IMG/VR virus record: IMGVR_UViG_3300042904_000070
Coordinates: 1 to 42,412 of that record
Strand: one strand, 5' to 3'
Length of the DNA stretch: 42,412 bases
From: a virus
Shown here: piece by piece, positions 17,402 to 23,964 of the stretch
Position numbering within the stretch: position 1 is the first letter of the stretch
Layout of the letters: every line of letters begins with the position of its first letter
Notes under the pieces: model-generated
Database searches by the model: none
Told to the model about the DNA's origin: nothing
Seen by the model: the letters and a program-made list of their open reading frames with translations, nothing else
Position numbers and translations under genes: made by a program

Positions 17402-17422
17402 AAGTGCTTGATCTTCCGTGGG

Positions 17423-17449
17423 TGCGAAATACCTTCCCACTTAACCCCC
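17423..17449 (+). promoter_or_regulatory. Phage RNA polymerase promoter, left-end copy
   Basis: A 27-base sequence with core GAAATACCTTCCCACTTAA, identical to the copy at 40827-40853 and 19 of 21 bases the same as 29825-29846. The layout AATAC...CACT..A parallels the T7 consensus (AATAC...CACTATA) on the + strand. It would serve the left-end region, possibly as a replication-origin promoter like T7 phi-OL/OR. Inferred from repetition and position. Confidence 0.75.
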
Positions 17450-17518
17450 CTCCCAGGGTCAGTCCCTATAGGTCCTAGCCTCGGAGGTGGGTAGGTAGAG
17501 GGTCTCCCCCTGATGTCA

Positions 17519-17554
17519 CCCCTTGAGGTCAGACCCAGGGACAGACCTGAGGGG
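17519..17554 (+). other. Long imperfect hairpin in the left-end region
   Basis: CCCCTTGAGGTC (17519-17530) pairs with GACCTGAGGGG (17544-17554) with one bulge, around a 13-base loop. It lies about 70 bases downstream of the phage promoter, so it would form in its transcript. Confidence 0.45.
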
Positions 17555-18110
17555 GTACTGCCGGGGGGTTACCTCTCGTAGTAGCGTTAGGTTTCCATCC
17601 AGCCTCCTCCATGCCCTTAGTGTGTCCCTCCTGGCTCCCCACCCTCTACTGATCCCCCTCCTCAGATACCCTCCTCCCCTGGTCTCCCCTCGGGGCTCCG
17701 CCCCTCAGGTCGCCCAGGGGGCCAAGCCGGAATGATTTGGGTCGCTCACCCGAGTGGGCATCCGCAAGGGCATCGCCGCCGATTTCCCCCCTTGGGGTCG
17801 GCCACCCGCGCACGCGAGGAAAACCGCGCCTGGCACCCGCACGCGCGCACCGCACGCAACACGCCACGCAACGCGGTGGGCTGGAACCCGCGGAAAGCCT
17901 AGGGTTCCAACAGACTTGAGATCTGCCGGCACCGCACGCGACCACGCCCGCACGCCACGCCTGCACGCCTGCGCACGGTACACCGCACGCGCAAGGCTGG
18001 CACGCCAACGCTTGATCCCGTGTATCTGTCTCGCCAGCCCAACGTTGCCACCCAACGTGGCCACCCGATGGCAAGCCGCACGCCACCCACGCCCGCGCAC
18101 GCGAGGCCGG

Positions 18111-18149
18111 CCACAAGGGGCGACCACAAGGGGCGACCACAAGGGGCGA
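18111..18149 (+). repeat. Three perfect 13-bp tandem repeats
   Basis: The unit CCACAAGGGGCGA occurs three times head to tail (18111, 18124, 18137). Short tandem repeats flanking the terminal repeat are known at T7-like genome ends. The spacing is too short for CRISPR. Confidence 0.9.
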
Positions 18150-18214
18150 CGATAGGTCTTGACAGGCTGGCCACGGCGCGCGCTTGCCCACAAGGCGAGC
18201 CTCGCGCGGCTGCG

Positions 18215-18380
18215 CGCAGAGAGGCACCGCACGCCCGCACGCCGGGGCGCCACCTGCGCGCCCGCGGAGAGGCAACCGCACGCGCACCCACACGTCACGC
18301 GGCGCGGGCTCGGGTCGGGCCGCAGAGAGGCAACCGCACGCGCGCTCGCCCGGCCGCGCGCGGAGTAGCAACCATGCACG
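18215..18380 (+). repeat. Four dispersed copies of a ~22-bp repeat
   Basis: CGCAGAGAGGCAACCGCACG-like copies lie at 18215-18234, 18263-18285, 18321-18343 and, degenerate, at 18357-18380. Spacing varies (48, 58 and 36 bases). They are embedded in GCACGC-rich sequence. They could be protein-binding iterons or part of the packaging/terminal region. Confidence 0.75.
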
Positions 18381-18507
18381 CTGGCGCGTCACGCGGCTGC
18401 GCGCGGGTCAATGCGTCGAGGTCGGCCAAGGGTGCGACAACGGTCTACCTGGAACCCGCAGAAACCCTGGACGAAAACAGAAAAGTGTCGCACCCTGAAA
18501 ATAGTTG

Positions 18508-18536
18508 TTGCAAGACCATCCACGTCGGCATAAATT
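18508..18536 (+). promoter_or_regulatory. Possible host sigma-70 early promoter
   Basis: TTGCAA (18508-18513) and ATAAAT (18530-18535) are 16 bases apart, in a segment visibly lower in GC than its surroundings. The predicted start near 18543 lies just upstream of the structured block and the early genes, where T7-like phages carry host-read promoters. Weak matches; inferred. Confidence 0.4.
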
Positions 18537-18599
18537 CCAGATCGTCAACAACGGCAAACGAAGTCGGGGTTGACCGGACCGGGAAGATAACCGGGCCGC

Positions 18600-19130
18600 C
18601 GGGGACCACCCAACAGGCTAGAGCCTGCCGACAAGCCCGCAAGGGGTCGCGATGTGGTCCATGCCAGTGGGCGCCGTGCGATGGCGCTCCGGTGCAAGAG
18701 AACGCCCATCCTGGTTCTCAAGCGTCTGTCGCCGACAGCAGTCGGCAGGGCGGCGGGTTAGTAGCCCGTAGGGATGGGGCAGGCTTGCCCAGCTTAACCG
18801 GAAGTGCGCCGCTAGGGGCGCACTAGGCTACTGCGCCGGGTCTGGCTTCATGTCCCGAAGGCGCAGCGTCGGAGACACCGGATTTGCCGCAGGGATGGGC
18901 CTGTGGTTCGCATGATCCGGGCACCTAGCAAACAGACACCCTACGGCACCACCGAACGCTCGCCAATTGGCCGGCCGCTATGCCCTGCAACGGGGCGCGA
19001 AGGCCTCGCCACCATGCCAGCGTGAAGTGGTGCCGCAAGGTTGTCTTGATCTGGTCACCATGCCGCCTACACCGGGACGGCGGGCATCGAAGCGCGAGCG
19101 CGTCAAGCTCGCCATTGGTGGCCAGACCAA
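18600..19130 (+). ncRNA. Candidate large structured RNA upstream of the early genes
   Basis: The block can be folded into many perfect helices. GGACCAC (18603-18609) with GTGGTCC (18654-18660) closes a junction holding CAGGC-TAGA-GCCTG and a CCC-GCAA-GGG hairpin with a GNRA loop. AGTGCGCC (18803-18810) pairs with GGCGCACT (18817-18824). CTGCGCC (18831-18837) pairs with GGCGCAG (18860-18866). CCGGAT/ATCCGG (18878/18915) encloses CCGCAGG/CCTGTGG. CGGCACCAC (18944-18952) pairs over distance with GTGGTGCCG (19027-19035). No open frame here looks coding. I cannot match it to tmRNA, RNase P RNA, a group I intron or another class I know. It ends about 25 bases before the first early gene. Confidence 0.55.
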
Positions 19131-19153
19131 GCCAACCTTACAGGACAACTCCC

Positions 19154-19426
19154 ATGCTCATAGATCAGCCGTTCAAGACAGAGGCTGAGCACGACCGCGA
19201 CTTGCGAGCGCTCGGCTACTACTGCGCCCGCGAGCACTTCCCATTTGGCCGCTGCCCTTGGTATCGGTCGGATGATGACCGCGAGGGCTACTACCTGAAC
19301 CGCCGCGCCGATGGCCTCTACGAGGTTGTCGATTGGGCCGATCTGCGCGCCATCCTGCGCGAGGATTGGCGCCCGGTCTCGGCTGCCGATTGCGCTTGGG
19401 CTCGCGCCAACGGGTGCGGCGGATGA
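19154..19426 (+). CDS. Early gene, unrecognised 90-residue protein
   Basis: Begins MLIDQPFKTEAEHDRDLRAL. It is rich in aromatic residues, Asp and Arg, with a central REHFPFGRCPWYRSDDDREG and the C-terminal VDWADLRAILREDWRPV. This is the first gene after the structured block; ACAGGACAA upstream is a modest ribosome site. An in-frame ATG 58 codons upstream would read through the structured block and is less likely. The stop overlaps the next gene's ATG (ATGA). First-expressed genes of T7-like phages often counter host defences or host polymerase; function here is unknown. Confidence 0.7.
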   Translation: MLIDQPFKTEAEHDRDLRALGYYCAREHFPFGRCPWYRSDDDREGYYLNRRADGLYEVVDWADLRAILREDWRPVSAADCAWARANGCGG

Positions 19427-19548
19427 TCTGCCCTGAGCCAATCCAGCCGCGCCGCTGGTGCAACGTCTGCGCCCTCTGGCGCTTCGCCACGTGCCCAACA
19501 ACGGCCATGGTCGCGATGTTCGCCATCGTGGCCATTGCCTTGTCCTGA
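19423..19548 (+). CDS. Small putative membrane peptide
   Basis: 41 residues starting MICPEPIQPRRWCNVCALWR. Cys-x-x-Cys is followed by a hydrophobic tail, TTAMVAMFAIVAIALS. The start overlaps the preceding stop by ATGA. Its stop lies in a 28-base sequence that recurs after the polymerase gene. Function unknown. Confidence 0.5.
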   Translation: MICPEPIQPRRWCNVCALWRFATCPTTAMVAMFAIVAIALS

Positions 19549-19571
19549 TCCATCCACGCCGTCATCACATG
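19544..19571 (+). repeat. 28-bp dispersed repeat, copy 1
   Basis: It spans the stop codon of the small membrane peptide and reads TGATCCATCCAC then CCGTCATCACATG. It is identical to 29783-29810 except for one base. It belongs to a wider family of gene-junction motifs with core ATCCACC. Confidence 0.85.
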
Positions 19572-19580
19572 AGGCTTGCC

Positions 19581-19733
19581 ATGAATGCGCACCCTGTCGC
19601 CATCGCCACGGCCAACGCTCGCGAGGCATGGGCCGAAGAAATCCGCCAGCTGGCCATTGCCGAGCTTCGGCAAGAGGAACGCCGCGCAGCCTTCCGCGGT
19701 CGCATCCTGCGCCCGGTCAACGCCAATGCGTAG
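19581..19733 (+). CDS. Small helical early protein
   Basis: 50 residues starting MNAHPVAIATANAREAWAEE. It is an Ala/Glu/Arg-rich single-helix type with IRQLAIAELRQEERRAAF. GAGG lies 7 bases before this ATG, so I prefer it to the ATG at 19569. The stop overlaps the next start by eight bases. Unrecognised. Confidence 0.55.
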   Translation: MNAHPVAIATANAREAWAEEIRQLAIAELRQEERRAAFRGRILRPVNANA

Positions 19734-19821
19734 GATCGCCGCCAGCCTCGCCTGCTCGCCCATCGCATGGGCGCTCGCCTCGGCCGCCCTATGGGCGCCC
19801 GTTCTCGCCTACCTCGGGTGA
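19726..19821 (+). CDS. Tiny hydrophobic peptide
   Basis: 31 residues, MRRIAASLACSPIAWALASA then ALWAPVLAYLG: basic N-terminus followed by a continuous hydrophobic segment, like a single membrane span or an uncleaved signal. Overlap with the upstream gene suggests coupled translation. It could be a non-gene; the hydrophobic profile is its only support. Confidence 0.4.
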   Translation: MRRIAASLACSPIAWALASAALWAPVLAYLG

Positions 19822-19905
19822 TCATCGCCTCAGGCCATCTGCGGGTGGCCTGCACGATGGCCGCCGCTATGGGCCGATCAATCCACCTTGTTGGAAGATG
19901 CCACG

Positions 19906-20616
19906 ATGGAACGCTATCCTTCGCGCCTGCTCAATCTCGACGCCAACGCCAAGACGGTCAAAGGCCAGAAGAAAGGCTTCAAGACCGCCATCCTCTACTT
20001 GGCGCCCGTCAAGTTGTCGGGCTTCCAGGTCTGCCCGATGGCCAGCAAGGGCTGCGCCGCTGCCTGCCTGAACACTGCCGGCCGGGCTGGCGTCTTCAAG
20101 GCAATCGAGAAGGCGCGCATTGCCAAGACGCAGTTCTACTTTCGCAACCGCGAGGCCTTCATGGCTCAGCTGGTCGGCGAGATTTCGCGCTTCGTCGCCA
20201 AGACCCGCCGCGAGGGCTTCGAGCCTGTCGTTCGCCTGAACGGCACCAGCGATATTCTGTGGGAGCGCGTAACGGTCAACGGCGCGCCCAACATCATGGC
20301 GCTGTTCCCGGACGTGACCTTCTACGACTACACCAAGCACATCCCCAGCAAGCGCGCCAACCTGCCGGTCAACTACAGCCTGACCTACTCCTACAGCGAC
20401 GATCCGGCCGCGCTTGACCGCTCGCTTGAGGCCTTGGCCATGGGCTGGAACGTGGCCGCGGTATTCCGCAACGCCCTGCCGGCCGACTTCATGGGCTACC
20501 CTGTGGTCAACGGCGACGAGAGCGACCTTCGCTTCGCGGACGACCGCGGCGTGGTGGTCGGGCTCAAGGCCAAGGGCCGCGCCAAGACCGACACTTCGGG
20601 CTTTGTCGTCGACTGA
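19906..20616 (+). CDS. GP88-family (gene product 88 domain) protein
   Basis: 236 residues from the ATG at 19906 with GGAAG upstream; an ATG six codons earlier is possible. Cys43, Cys50 and Cys54 lie in QVCPMASKGCAAACLNTAGR, followed by KTQFYFRNREAFMAQLVGEI, RLNGTSDILWE and FYDYTKHIP. I recognise this as the phage 'gene product 88' family, which occurs in mycobacteriophages and other phages and has, to my knowledge, no settled function. The Cys spacing (CX6CX3C) could bind metal or an iron-sulphur cluster, but it is not the radical-SAM CX3CX2C signature. It is the largest gene of the early cluster. Confidence 0.8.
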   Translation: MERYPSRLLNLDANAKTVKGQKKGFKTAILYLAPVKLSGFQVCPMASKGCAAACLNTAGRAGVFKAIEKARIAKTQFYFRNREAFMAQLVGEISRFVAKTRREGFEPVVRLNGTSDILWERVTVNGAPNIMALFPDVTFYDYTKHIPSKRANLPVNYSLTYSYSDDPAALDRSLEALAMGWNVAAVFRNALPADFMGYPVVNGDESDLRFADDRGVVVGLKAKGRAKTDTSGFVVD

Positions 20617-20644
20617 TCAATCCACCCTGTCGGGAGTTCCGCCC

Positions 20645-20932
20645 ATGGATGCCTACAGCAAGGCTTTCGCCGCCACCGTGCGGGATCAGGTGACCACCGC
20701 AATCGCCGTCGAGGCCAACGCGCAGGTGCCGCAAGGTCTGACCAACAGGAGCTTCGAGGCCATCGTCGGCCAGCTGATGCTGGCGAATTGGGATCGCCTC
20801 GCCGCTGGTCCCGGCACGGTCGGCCAGATCGTCGCCCGCATGTGCGGCACCGAGAAGGCGCCGCCCGTCTACCGCCCGGAGGGCGCCCGCACGTGGCGCA
20901 CCGCCTCGCGTGGTCGCCGGAGGGCTCGCTGA
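20645..20932 (+). CDS. Unrecognised early protein, 95 residues
   Basis: Starts MDAYSKAFAATVRDQVTTAI. The N-terminal two thirds look helical; the tail is very basic (RTWRTASRGRRRAR) and could bind nucleic acid. GGGAG precedes the ATG. The leader carries the junction motif TGATCAATCCACC. The stop overlaps the next ATG (TGATG). Function unknown. Confidence 0.65.
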   Translation: MDAYSKAFAATVRDQVTTAIAVEANAQVPQGLTNRSFEAIVGQLMLANWDRLAAGPGTVGQIVARMCGTEKAPPVYRPEGARTWRTASRGRRRAR

Positions 20933-21102
20933 TGCCCGGCTACAACCCGCCCGCTGGCTGCCTGCCTGTCCAGCGGCAGGCCTACGACTTCGCCTACTCG
21001 ACCCGCATCGCGGACCTTCTCGCGTACATCGTCGGCGCGCTGCTCGCTGACCCGCACGCCTACGTCGGCCCGAAGCTGCATCGCTACCTACCGGAGGTCT
21101 GA
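20932..21102 (+). CDS. Unrecognised early protein, 56 residues
   Basis: Starts MPGYNPPAGCLPVQRQAYDF. It has a hydrophobic centre, IADLLAYIVGALLA, and a Tyr-rich end. It is coupled to the upstream gene by a TGATG overlap. No family seen. Confidence 0.55.
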   Translation: MPGYNPPAGCLPVQRQAYDFAYSTRIADLLAYIVGALLADPHAYVGPKLHRYLPEV

Positions 21103-21107
21103 CCCGC

Positions 21108-21290
21108 ATGTTCCTGCCCGTGTCCCACTACCTGGGCCGCGCCGCCGACGCTATGCGCCGCGCCATCGAGGCCCGCCAGGATGGCCGCGCCGCTGGCCCA
21201 GCCTTGCGCACCGCCGAGGCCTGCCTGCGCCTCGCCATCAAGGCCCGCGCCTGGGCGACCGACGACTGGGCCACCTTCCACCGCGTCTAG
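21108..21290 (+). CDS. Unrecognised early protein, 60 residues
   Basis: Starts MFLPVSHYLGRAADAMRRAI. It is an Ala/Arg-rich helical protein with two helix-like halves and a Trp-rich end (AWATDDWATFHRV). GGAGG lies 11 bases before the start. Five bases separate it from the preceding stop. No family seen. Confidence 0.6.
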   Translation: MFLPVSHYLGRAADAMRRAIEARQDGRAAGPALRTAEACLRLAIKARAWATDDWATFHRV

Positions 21291-21359
21291 GACCCCATCG
21301 GTCGAGCGCCGCCATGCCGCGACGCTCACCCATGAGGCCCACCCGATCAGGAGACCAGC

Positions 21360-21551
21360 ATGTTCCGCGTCAAGTACCTGCCCGCCAATGACGCCTGGTG
21401 CGTCATCATCGGCGGCTCCGACATCCTCACGCTCGACGGCTACCAGCGCGGCAAGCGGCTATTCAGCAGCCGCGAGGAACTGGTCGAGGCGCTCGACGTC
21501 TGCGGCCTGGTCGTCCTCAAGAACGGCGCCGTCTGCGTCGCGGAGGCCTGA
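21360..21551 (+). CDS. Unrecognised early protein, 63 residues
   Basis: Starts MFRVKYLPANDAWCVIIGGS. It is a compact alpha/beta-looking protein with a central helix SREELVEALDVCGL and the strand VVLKNGAVCVA. The leader CAGGAGACCAGC recurs before other genes of the cluster (22237, 22676). No family seen. Confidence 0.65.
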   Translation: MFRVKYLPANDAWCVIIGGSDILTLDGYQRGKRLFSSREELVEALDVCGLVVLKNGAVCVAEA

Positions 21552-21555
21552 GCCC

Positions 21556-21690
21556 ATGTGGGTCTGGTACGCCGTGATCCCGGCCGATGGCTCCGGCTGC
21601 ATCTTCACCTTCCACCGGCCGATGTACCGCGTCGGGAACAGCTCGACCGCGAGCTGCTGGCTGGTGCCGGGCACACACGAGGACAACTGA
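21556..21690 (+). CDS. Unrecognised early protein, 44 residues
   Basis: Starts MWVWYAVIPADGSGCIFTFH. It is aromatic-rich and beta-like. It lies four bases after the preceding stop and three before the next start, consistent with a translated member of the tightly packed cluster. Confidence 0.55.
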   Translation: MWVWYAVIPADGSGCIFTFHRPMYRVGNSSTASCWLVPGTHEDN

Positions 21691-21693
21691 TCC

Positions 21694-21960
21694 ATGATCA
21701 CCCACACCCTACGGGACATCGAGCGCCGCAGCTGCTTCGAGGCCCACGTCCTGGTTCGGCAGGGTGACGCCAAGGTCTGGCGCCCGATCCGCCCGAGCGG
21801 CGCCAACGCCCAGCCCTACCGCTACCGCACCCGCGACTGCGCCAGCCACATGCACCAGCACATCGGGCCGGGCGGCTACTGCATCGTCGAGGTCGAGGCC
21901 GAGCCGAACATGCCCCTCATGTGCCCCTACCAGCGCGCCCAGGCGGCGCGGGAGGTCTGA
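21694..21960 (+). CDS. Unrecognised early protein, 88 residues
   Basis: Starts MITHTLRDIERRSCFEAHVL. It contains Cys and His residues (SCFEAH, RDCASHMHQHIG, LMCPYQR) that might bind metal, though no standard finger spacing is evident. Three-base gaps on both sides show tight packing. Function unknown. Confidence 0.62.
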   Translation: MITHTLRDIERRSCFEAHVLVRQGDAKVWRPIRPSGANAQPYRYRTRDCASHMHQHIGPGGYCIVEVEAEPNMPLMCPYQRAQAAREV

Positions 21961-21963
21961 CCC

Positions 21964-22203
21964 ATGCTGTACGCACTGCTGACCGAGGCCGCCGTCGCCG
22001 ACTGGCGCGCTCGTGGTTGCCACGCCCACCGGGGCGCCTGCGATCTCGACATGATCTCCGGCCCCGATGGTGAGGCGGGCGCGGTGATCGAGACCACCGA
22101 GGGGATGAACGACTGGTGCCCCTGGATCGCCTCTCGCTCGACCAAGGGGGTCGCCTGCCATGCCTACTTCCTGATGGACCGCCGCCGCCCGATCGTCGGC
22201 TGA
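21964..22203 (+). CDS. Unrecognised early protein, 79 residues
   Basis: Starts MLYALLTEAAVADWRARGCH. It contains Cys/His-rich CHAHRGACD and later WCPWIASRSTKGVACHAYF. It may be a small metal-binding or beta-rich protein. The stop at 22201-22203 begins a junction motif, TGATCCGATCCACC. Confidence 0.62.
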   Translation: MLYALLTEAAVADWRARGCHAHRGACDLDMISGPDGEAGAVIETTEGMNDWCPWIASRSTKGVACHAYFLMDRRRPIVG

Positions 22204-22236
22204 TCCGATCCACCCCACCAACACCTGGAGACCAGC

Positions 22237-22632
22237 ATGGCCCGCACCACGGACACCCTGATCGACGCCCTGACCTCGGCTCACGAGACCATCGGCTCGC
22301 TCCGCACCCGCCTCGACGCCGCCCTCGACCGGGTCGACGAGCTGAGCAAGCCGGCCCCGACCTCCGCCTTCTCGCCCGATGGCTCCCGCATCTGGCCCGA
22401 CCTGGCCCCCGACCAGGTGGCCGCCGAGGTGCGCAACCTGCTCGACGCCCTGAGCCACGACTACCCCCGCAAGATCAACGCCATCAGGCAGGTGCGCCTG
22501 CTCACCCGGTGCAGCCTGAAGCAGGCCAAGGACCTGGTCGAGACGGTCATGCCGCCTCGCCCCTACCCGCCGATCCCGGCACCCACCTACGTCGTCAGCC
22601 CGACCCTCGCCGATCCCGACCTGTCCTTTTAA
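22237..22632 (+). CDS. Protein with ribosomal L7/L12 C-terminal-like helix motif
   Basis: 131 residues. The N-terminal ~35 residues form a probable coiled coil (TSAHETIGSLRTRLDAALDR) and a linker follows. Residues about 79-105 read KINAIRQVRLLTRCSLKQAK then DLVE. This matches the helical signature of the ribosomal protein L7/L12 C-terminal domain (KI-x-x-I-(K/R)-x-VR...L-K-x-AK-(D/E)-LV), the part that recruits translation GTPases. The rest of the L12 fold is not obvious, and the tail is Pro-rich. L7/L12-like proteins have been reported in other phages; a role in translation here is inferred. The leader is ACACCTGGAGACCAGC. Confidence 0.65.
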   Translation: MARTTDTLIDALTSAHETIGSLRTRLDAALDRVDELSKPAPTSAFSPDGSRIWPDLAPDQVAAEVRNLLDALSHDYPRKINAIRQVRLLTRCSLKQAKDLVETVMPPRPYPPIPAPTYVVSPTLADPDLSF

Positions 22633-22675
22633 GGCCCGCCCGCTCCCCGCCTCGGCCCCCATTCAGGAGACCACG

Positions 22676-23386
22676 ATGGACCGCACCAAGATCATCGCCC
22701 GCATCCGCGCCATGCTCGACCGCACCACCAGCCGCGGCTTCACCGAGGCCGAGGCGATGAGCGCAGCCGAGAAGGTGCAGGAGCTGCTGACCGAGTACAA
22801 CCTGACCCTCGGCGAGGTCTCGGCAGCCGAGGTCGAGCGGAAGGTGAGCTTCGAGAAGGGCTCCTTCACGGGCGACAACGAGCGCCAGCTCGACGGCTCG
22901 ATCAACTACACCGCCATGGCGGTCGGCTACTTCACCGACACCATCGTCTACAAGACCAACGCCACCGTCCACTTCTTCGGGCTGCCGCATGACGTGGCCG
23001 TGGCGATCTACCTCTGCGACCTGATCAAGAACACCTGCGCCTCCGAGTACCGGGGCTGGCGCCGGCTGAACGCCGGGCCAGGCCGGCTCAAGGGCTCGTT
23101 CGATCGGGGCTTCGCCAACCGGGTGTCCAAGCGCCTGCGCGAGATGAAGGACGCCGGCAACGCCCAGGTCCGGCAGGCCACCGGGCGCGACCTCGTGGTG
23201 GTCAAGACGCAGGACACCACGGTCGCCTTCAAGGCTGCGTTCGGCTGGTCGCCCAGCCAGACCGGCGAGCGCCGTCGCCAGCGTGCCGATCACCACGCCT
23301 ACTCGGCCGGGCAGTCGGCCGGCAGCCGGGTGAACCTGACCACCGGCATCGGATCGGGCGCCGCGGCCAAGCGCATCGCCTGCTGA
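22676..23386 (+). CDS. DUF2786-domain protein
   Basis: 236 residues. Residues 1-50 (TKIIARIRAMLDRTTSRGFT, EAEAMSAAEKVQELLTEYNL) match the DUF2786 pattern. The central part (about 85-150) has Tyr/Thr-rich strands and a helix, GSFDRGFANRVSKRLREM, common in longer members of this family. The C-terminus is basic and Ala/Arg/Gly-rich. The family occurs in phages and mobile elements and its biochemical role is unknown to me. The leader is CAGGAGACCACG. Confidence 0.78.
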   Translation: MDRTKIIARIRAMLDRTTSRGFTEAEAMSAAEKVQELLTEYNLTLGEVSAAEVERKVSFEKGSFTGDNERQLDGSINYTAMAVGYFTDTIVYKTNATVHFFGLPHDVAVAIYLCDLIKNTCASEYRGWRRLNAGPGRLKGSFDRGFANRVSKRLREMKDAGNAQVRQATGRDLVVVKTQDTTVAFKAAFGWSPSQTGERRRQRADHHAYSAGQSAGSRVNLTTGIGSGAAAKRIAC

Positions 23387-23421
23387 CCCATCCCCCACGC
23401 CAACACCTGGAGACATGCACC

Positions 23422-23652
23422 ATGGCCTACCTCAAGCTATCCGACCTGAAGGGCATGCCCAAGGTCGGCGGCAAGGGCTTCACGCCCGGCGTCCCGCACA
23501 TCGTCGTCAGCACCAACGGCTCGAAGCGGTCGAACAACGGGTCCGCCGGCAAGGACAACTGGCAGCAGCGCTACGCCACGAAGAACAACGCCCGCGCCAG
23601 CCGCGCCAGCCGCCAGCCCGCCGCCCGCTCCCGTCCCAACGGCAAGGCGTGA
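23422..23652 (+). CDS. Small basic early protein
   Basis: 76 residues starting MAYLKLSDLKGMPKVGGKGF. The C-terminal half is strongly basic and low complexity (Asn, Arg, Ala, Ser), suggesting nucleic-acid binding or disorder. The leader CCAACACCTGGAGACA repeats the leader of the L7/L12-like gene. Confidence 0.62.
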   Translation: MAYLKLSDLKGMPKVGGKGFTPGVPHIVVSTNGSKRSNNGSAGKDNWQQRYATKNNARASRASRQPAARSRPNGKA

Positions 23653-23657
23653 CCGCC

Positions 23658-23777
23658 ATGCGCCCACCGAAGCGACGCAACCCCATCGCCCGCGCGCTGC
23701 GGGTCGCCAAGCCCAAGGTGGTGCGCAGCCGGGTCAAGTACACCCGCAAGCCCAAGCACAAGGAGCCGCTCGCATGA
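23658..23777 (+). CDS. Very basic 39-residue peptide
   Basis: Starts MRPPKRRNPIARALRVAKPK. More than a third of residues are Lys or Arg. The last codons overlap the next start (ATGA). It could bind RNA or DNA; no family seen. Confidence 0.5.
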   Translation: MRPPKRRNPIARALRVAKPKVVRSRVKYTRKPKHKEPLA

Positions 23778-23962
23778 GCCGGACACCTGAGCAGATCGCC
23801 CAGGCCGAGGCCCGCCAGGCGGAGATCGAGGCCCATCTGCTGGCGACCCTCGCCAACCGCGACCCCGGCCCCGTCATCACCCGCCAGCCGGGCGTCTACG
23901 ACGCCTCCATCCCCGAGCTGCGGCGCCGGCACCCCGGCGTGGCCTTCAAGATCGGACGCTGA
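23774..23962 (+). CDS. Unrecognised early protein, 62 residues
   Basis: Starts MSRTPEQIAQAEARQAEIEA. The N-terminal helix is Ala/Glu/Gln-rich; the second half includes SIPELRRRHPGVAFKIGR. The start overlaps the previous stop by four bases. No family seen. Confidence 0.58.
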   Translation: MSRTPEQIAQAEARQAEIEAHLLATLANRDPGPVITRQPGVYDASIPELRRRHPGVAFKIGR

Positions 23963-23964
23963 CC

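Larger units (their letters stand above)
17350..19153 (+). other. 1.8-kb non-coding left-end region
   Basis: No open frame here has convincing codon structure. Successive parts are: a terminator hairpin, a phage promoter, a strongly pyrimidine-rich top strand (about 17590-17710), a very GC-rich stretch of short GCACGC-type repeats (17800-18400), a lower-GC segment with a possible host promoter (18470-18560), and a dense block of RNA-like stems (18600-19130). In T7-like phages the terminal repeats, the early promoters and the concatemer cleavage site lie between the terminase and the first early gene. By inference this segment contains the physical genome ends. Confidence 0.7.

Noticed and set aside
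18111-18149. Three direct repeats as a CRISPR array.
   Set aside because: Repeats are 13 bases with no spacers and no cas genes nearby.
18569-18590. TTGACC at about 18570 and TTGACA at about 18159 as -35 elements of host promoters.
   Set aside because: No acceptable -10 hexamer at 15-19 bases downstream of either.
18020-18826. Open frame of 268 codons over the left-end repeats and the start of the structured block.
   Set aside because: Low-complexity Arg/Ala/His/Pro translation, changes character abruptly, no ribosome site; explained by GC-rich repeats.
18600-19130. Assignment of the structured block to tmRNA, RNase P RNA, a group I intron or rRNA.
   Set aside because: None of the conserved core sequences of those classes could be found; the block is left as an unclassified candidate.
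21313-21360. Tiny open frame between the 60- and 63-residue early genes.
   Set aside because: Overlaps the next gene out of frame, no ribosome site, no sensible composition.
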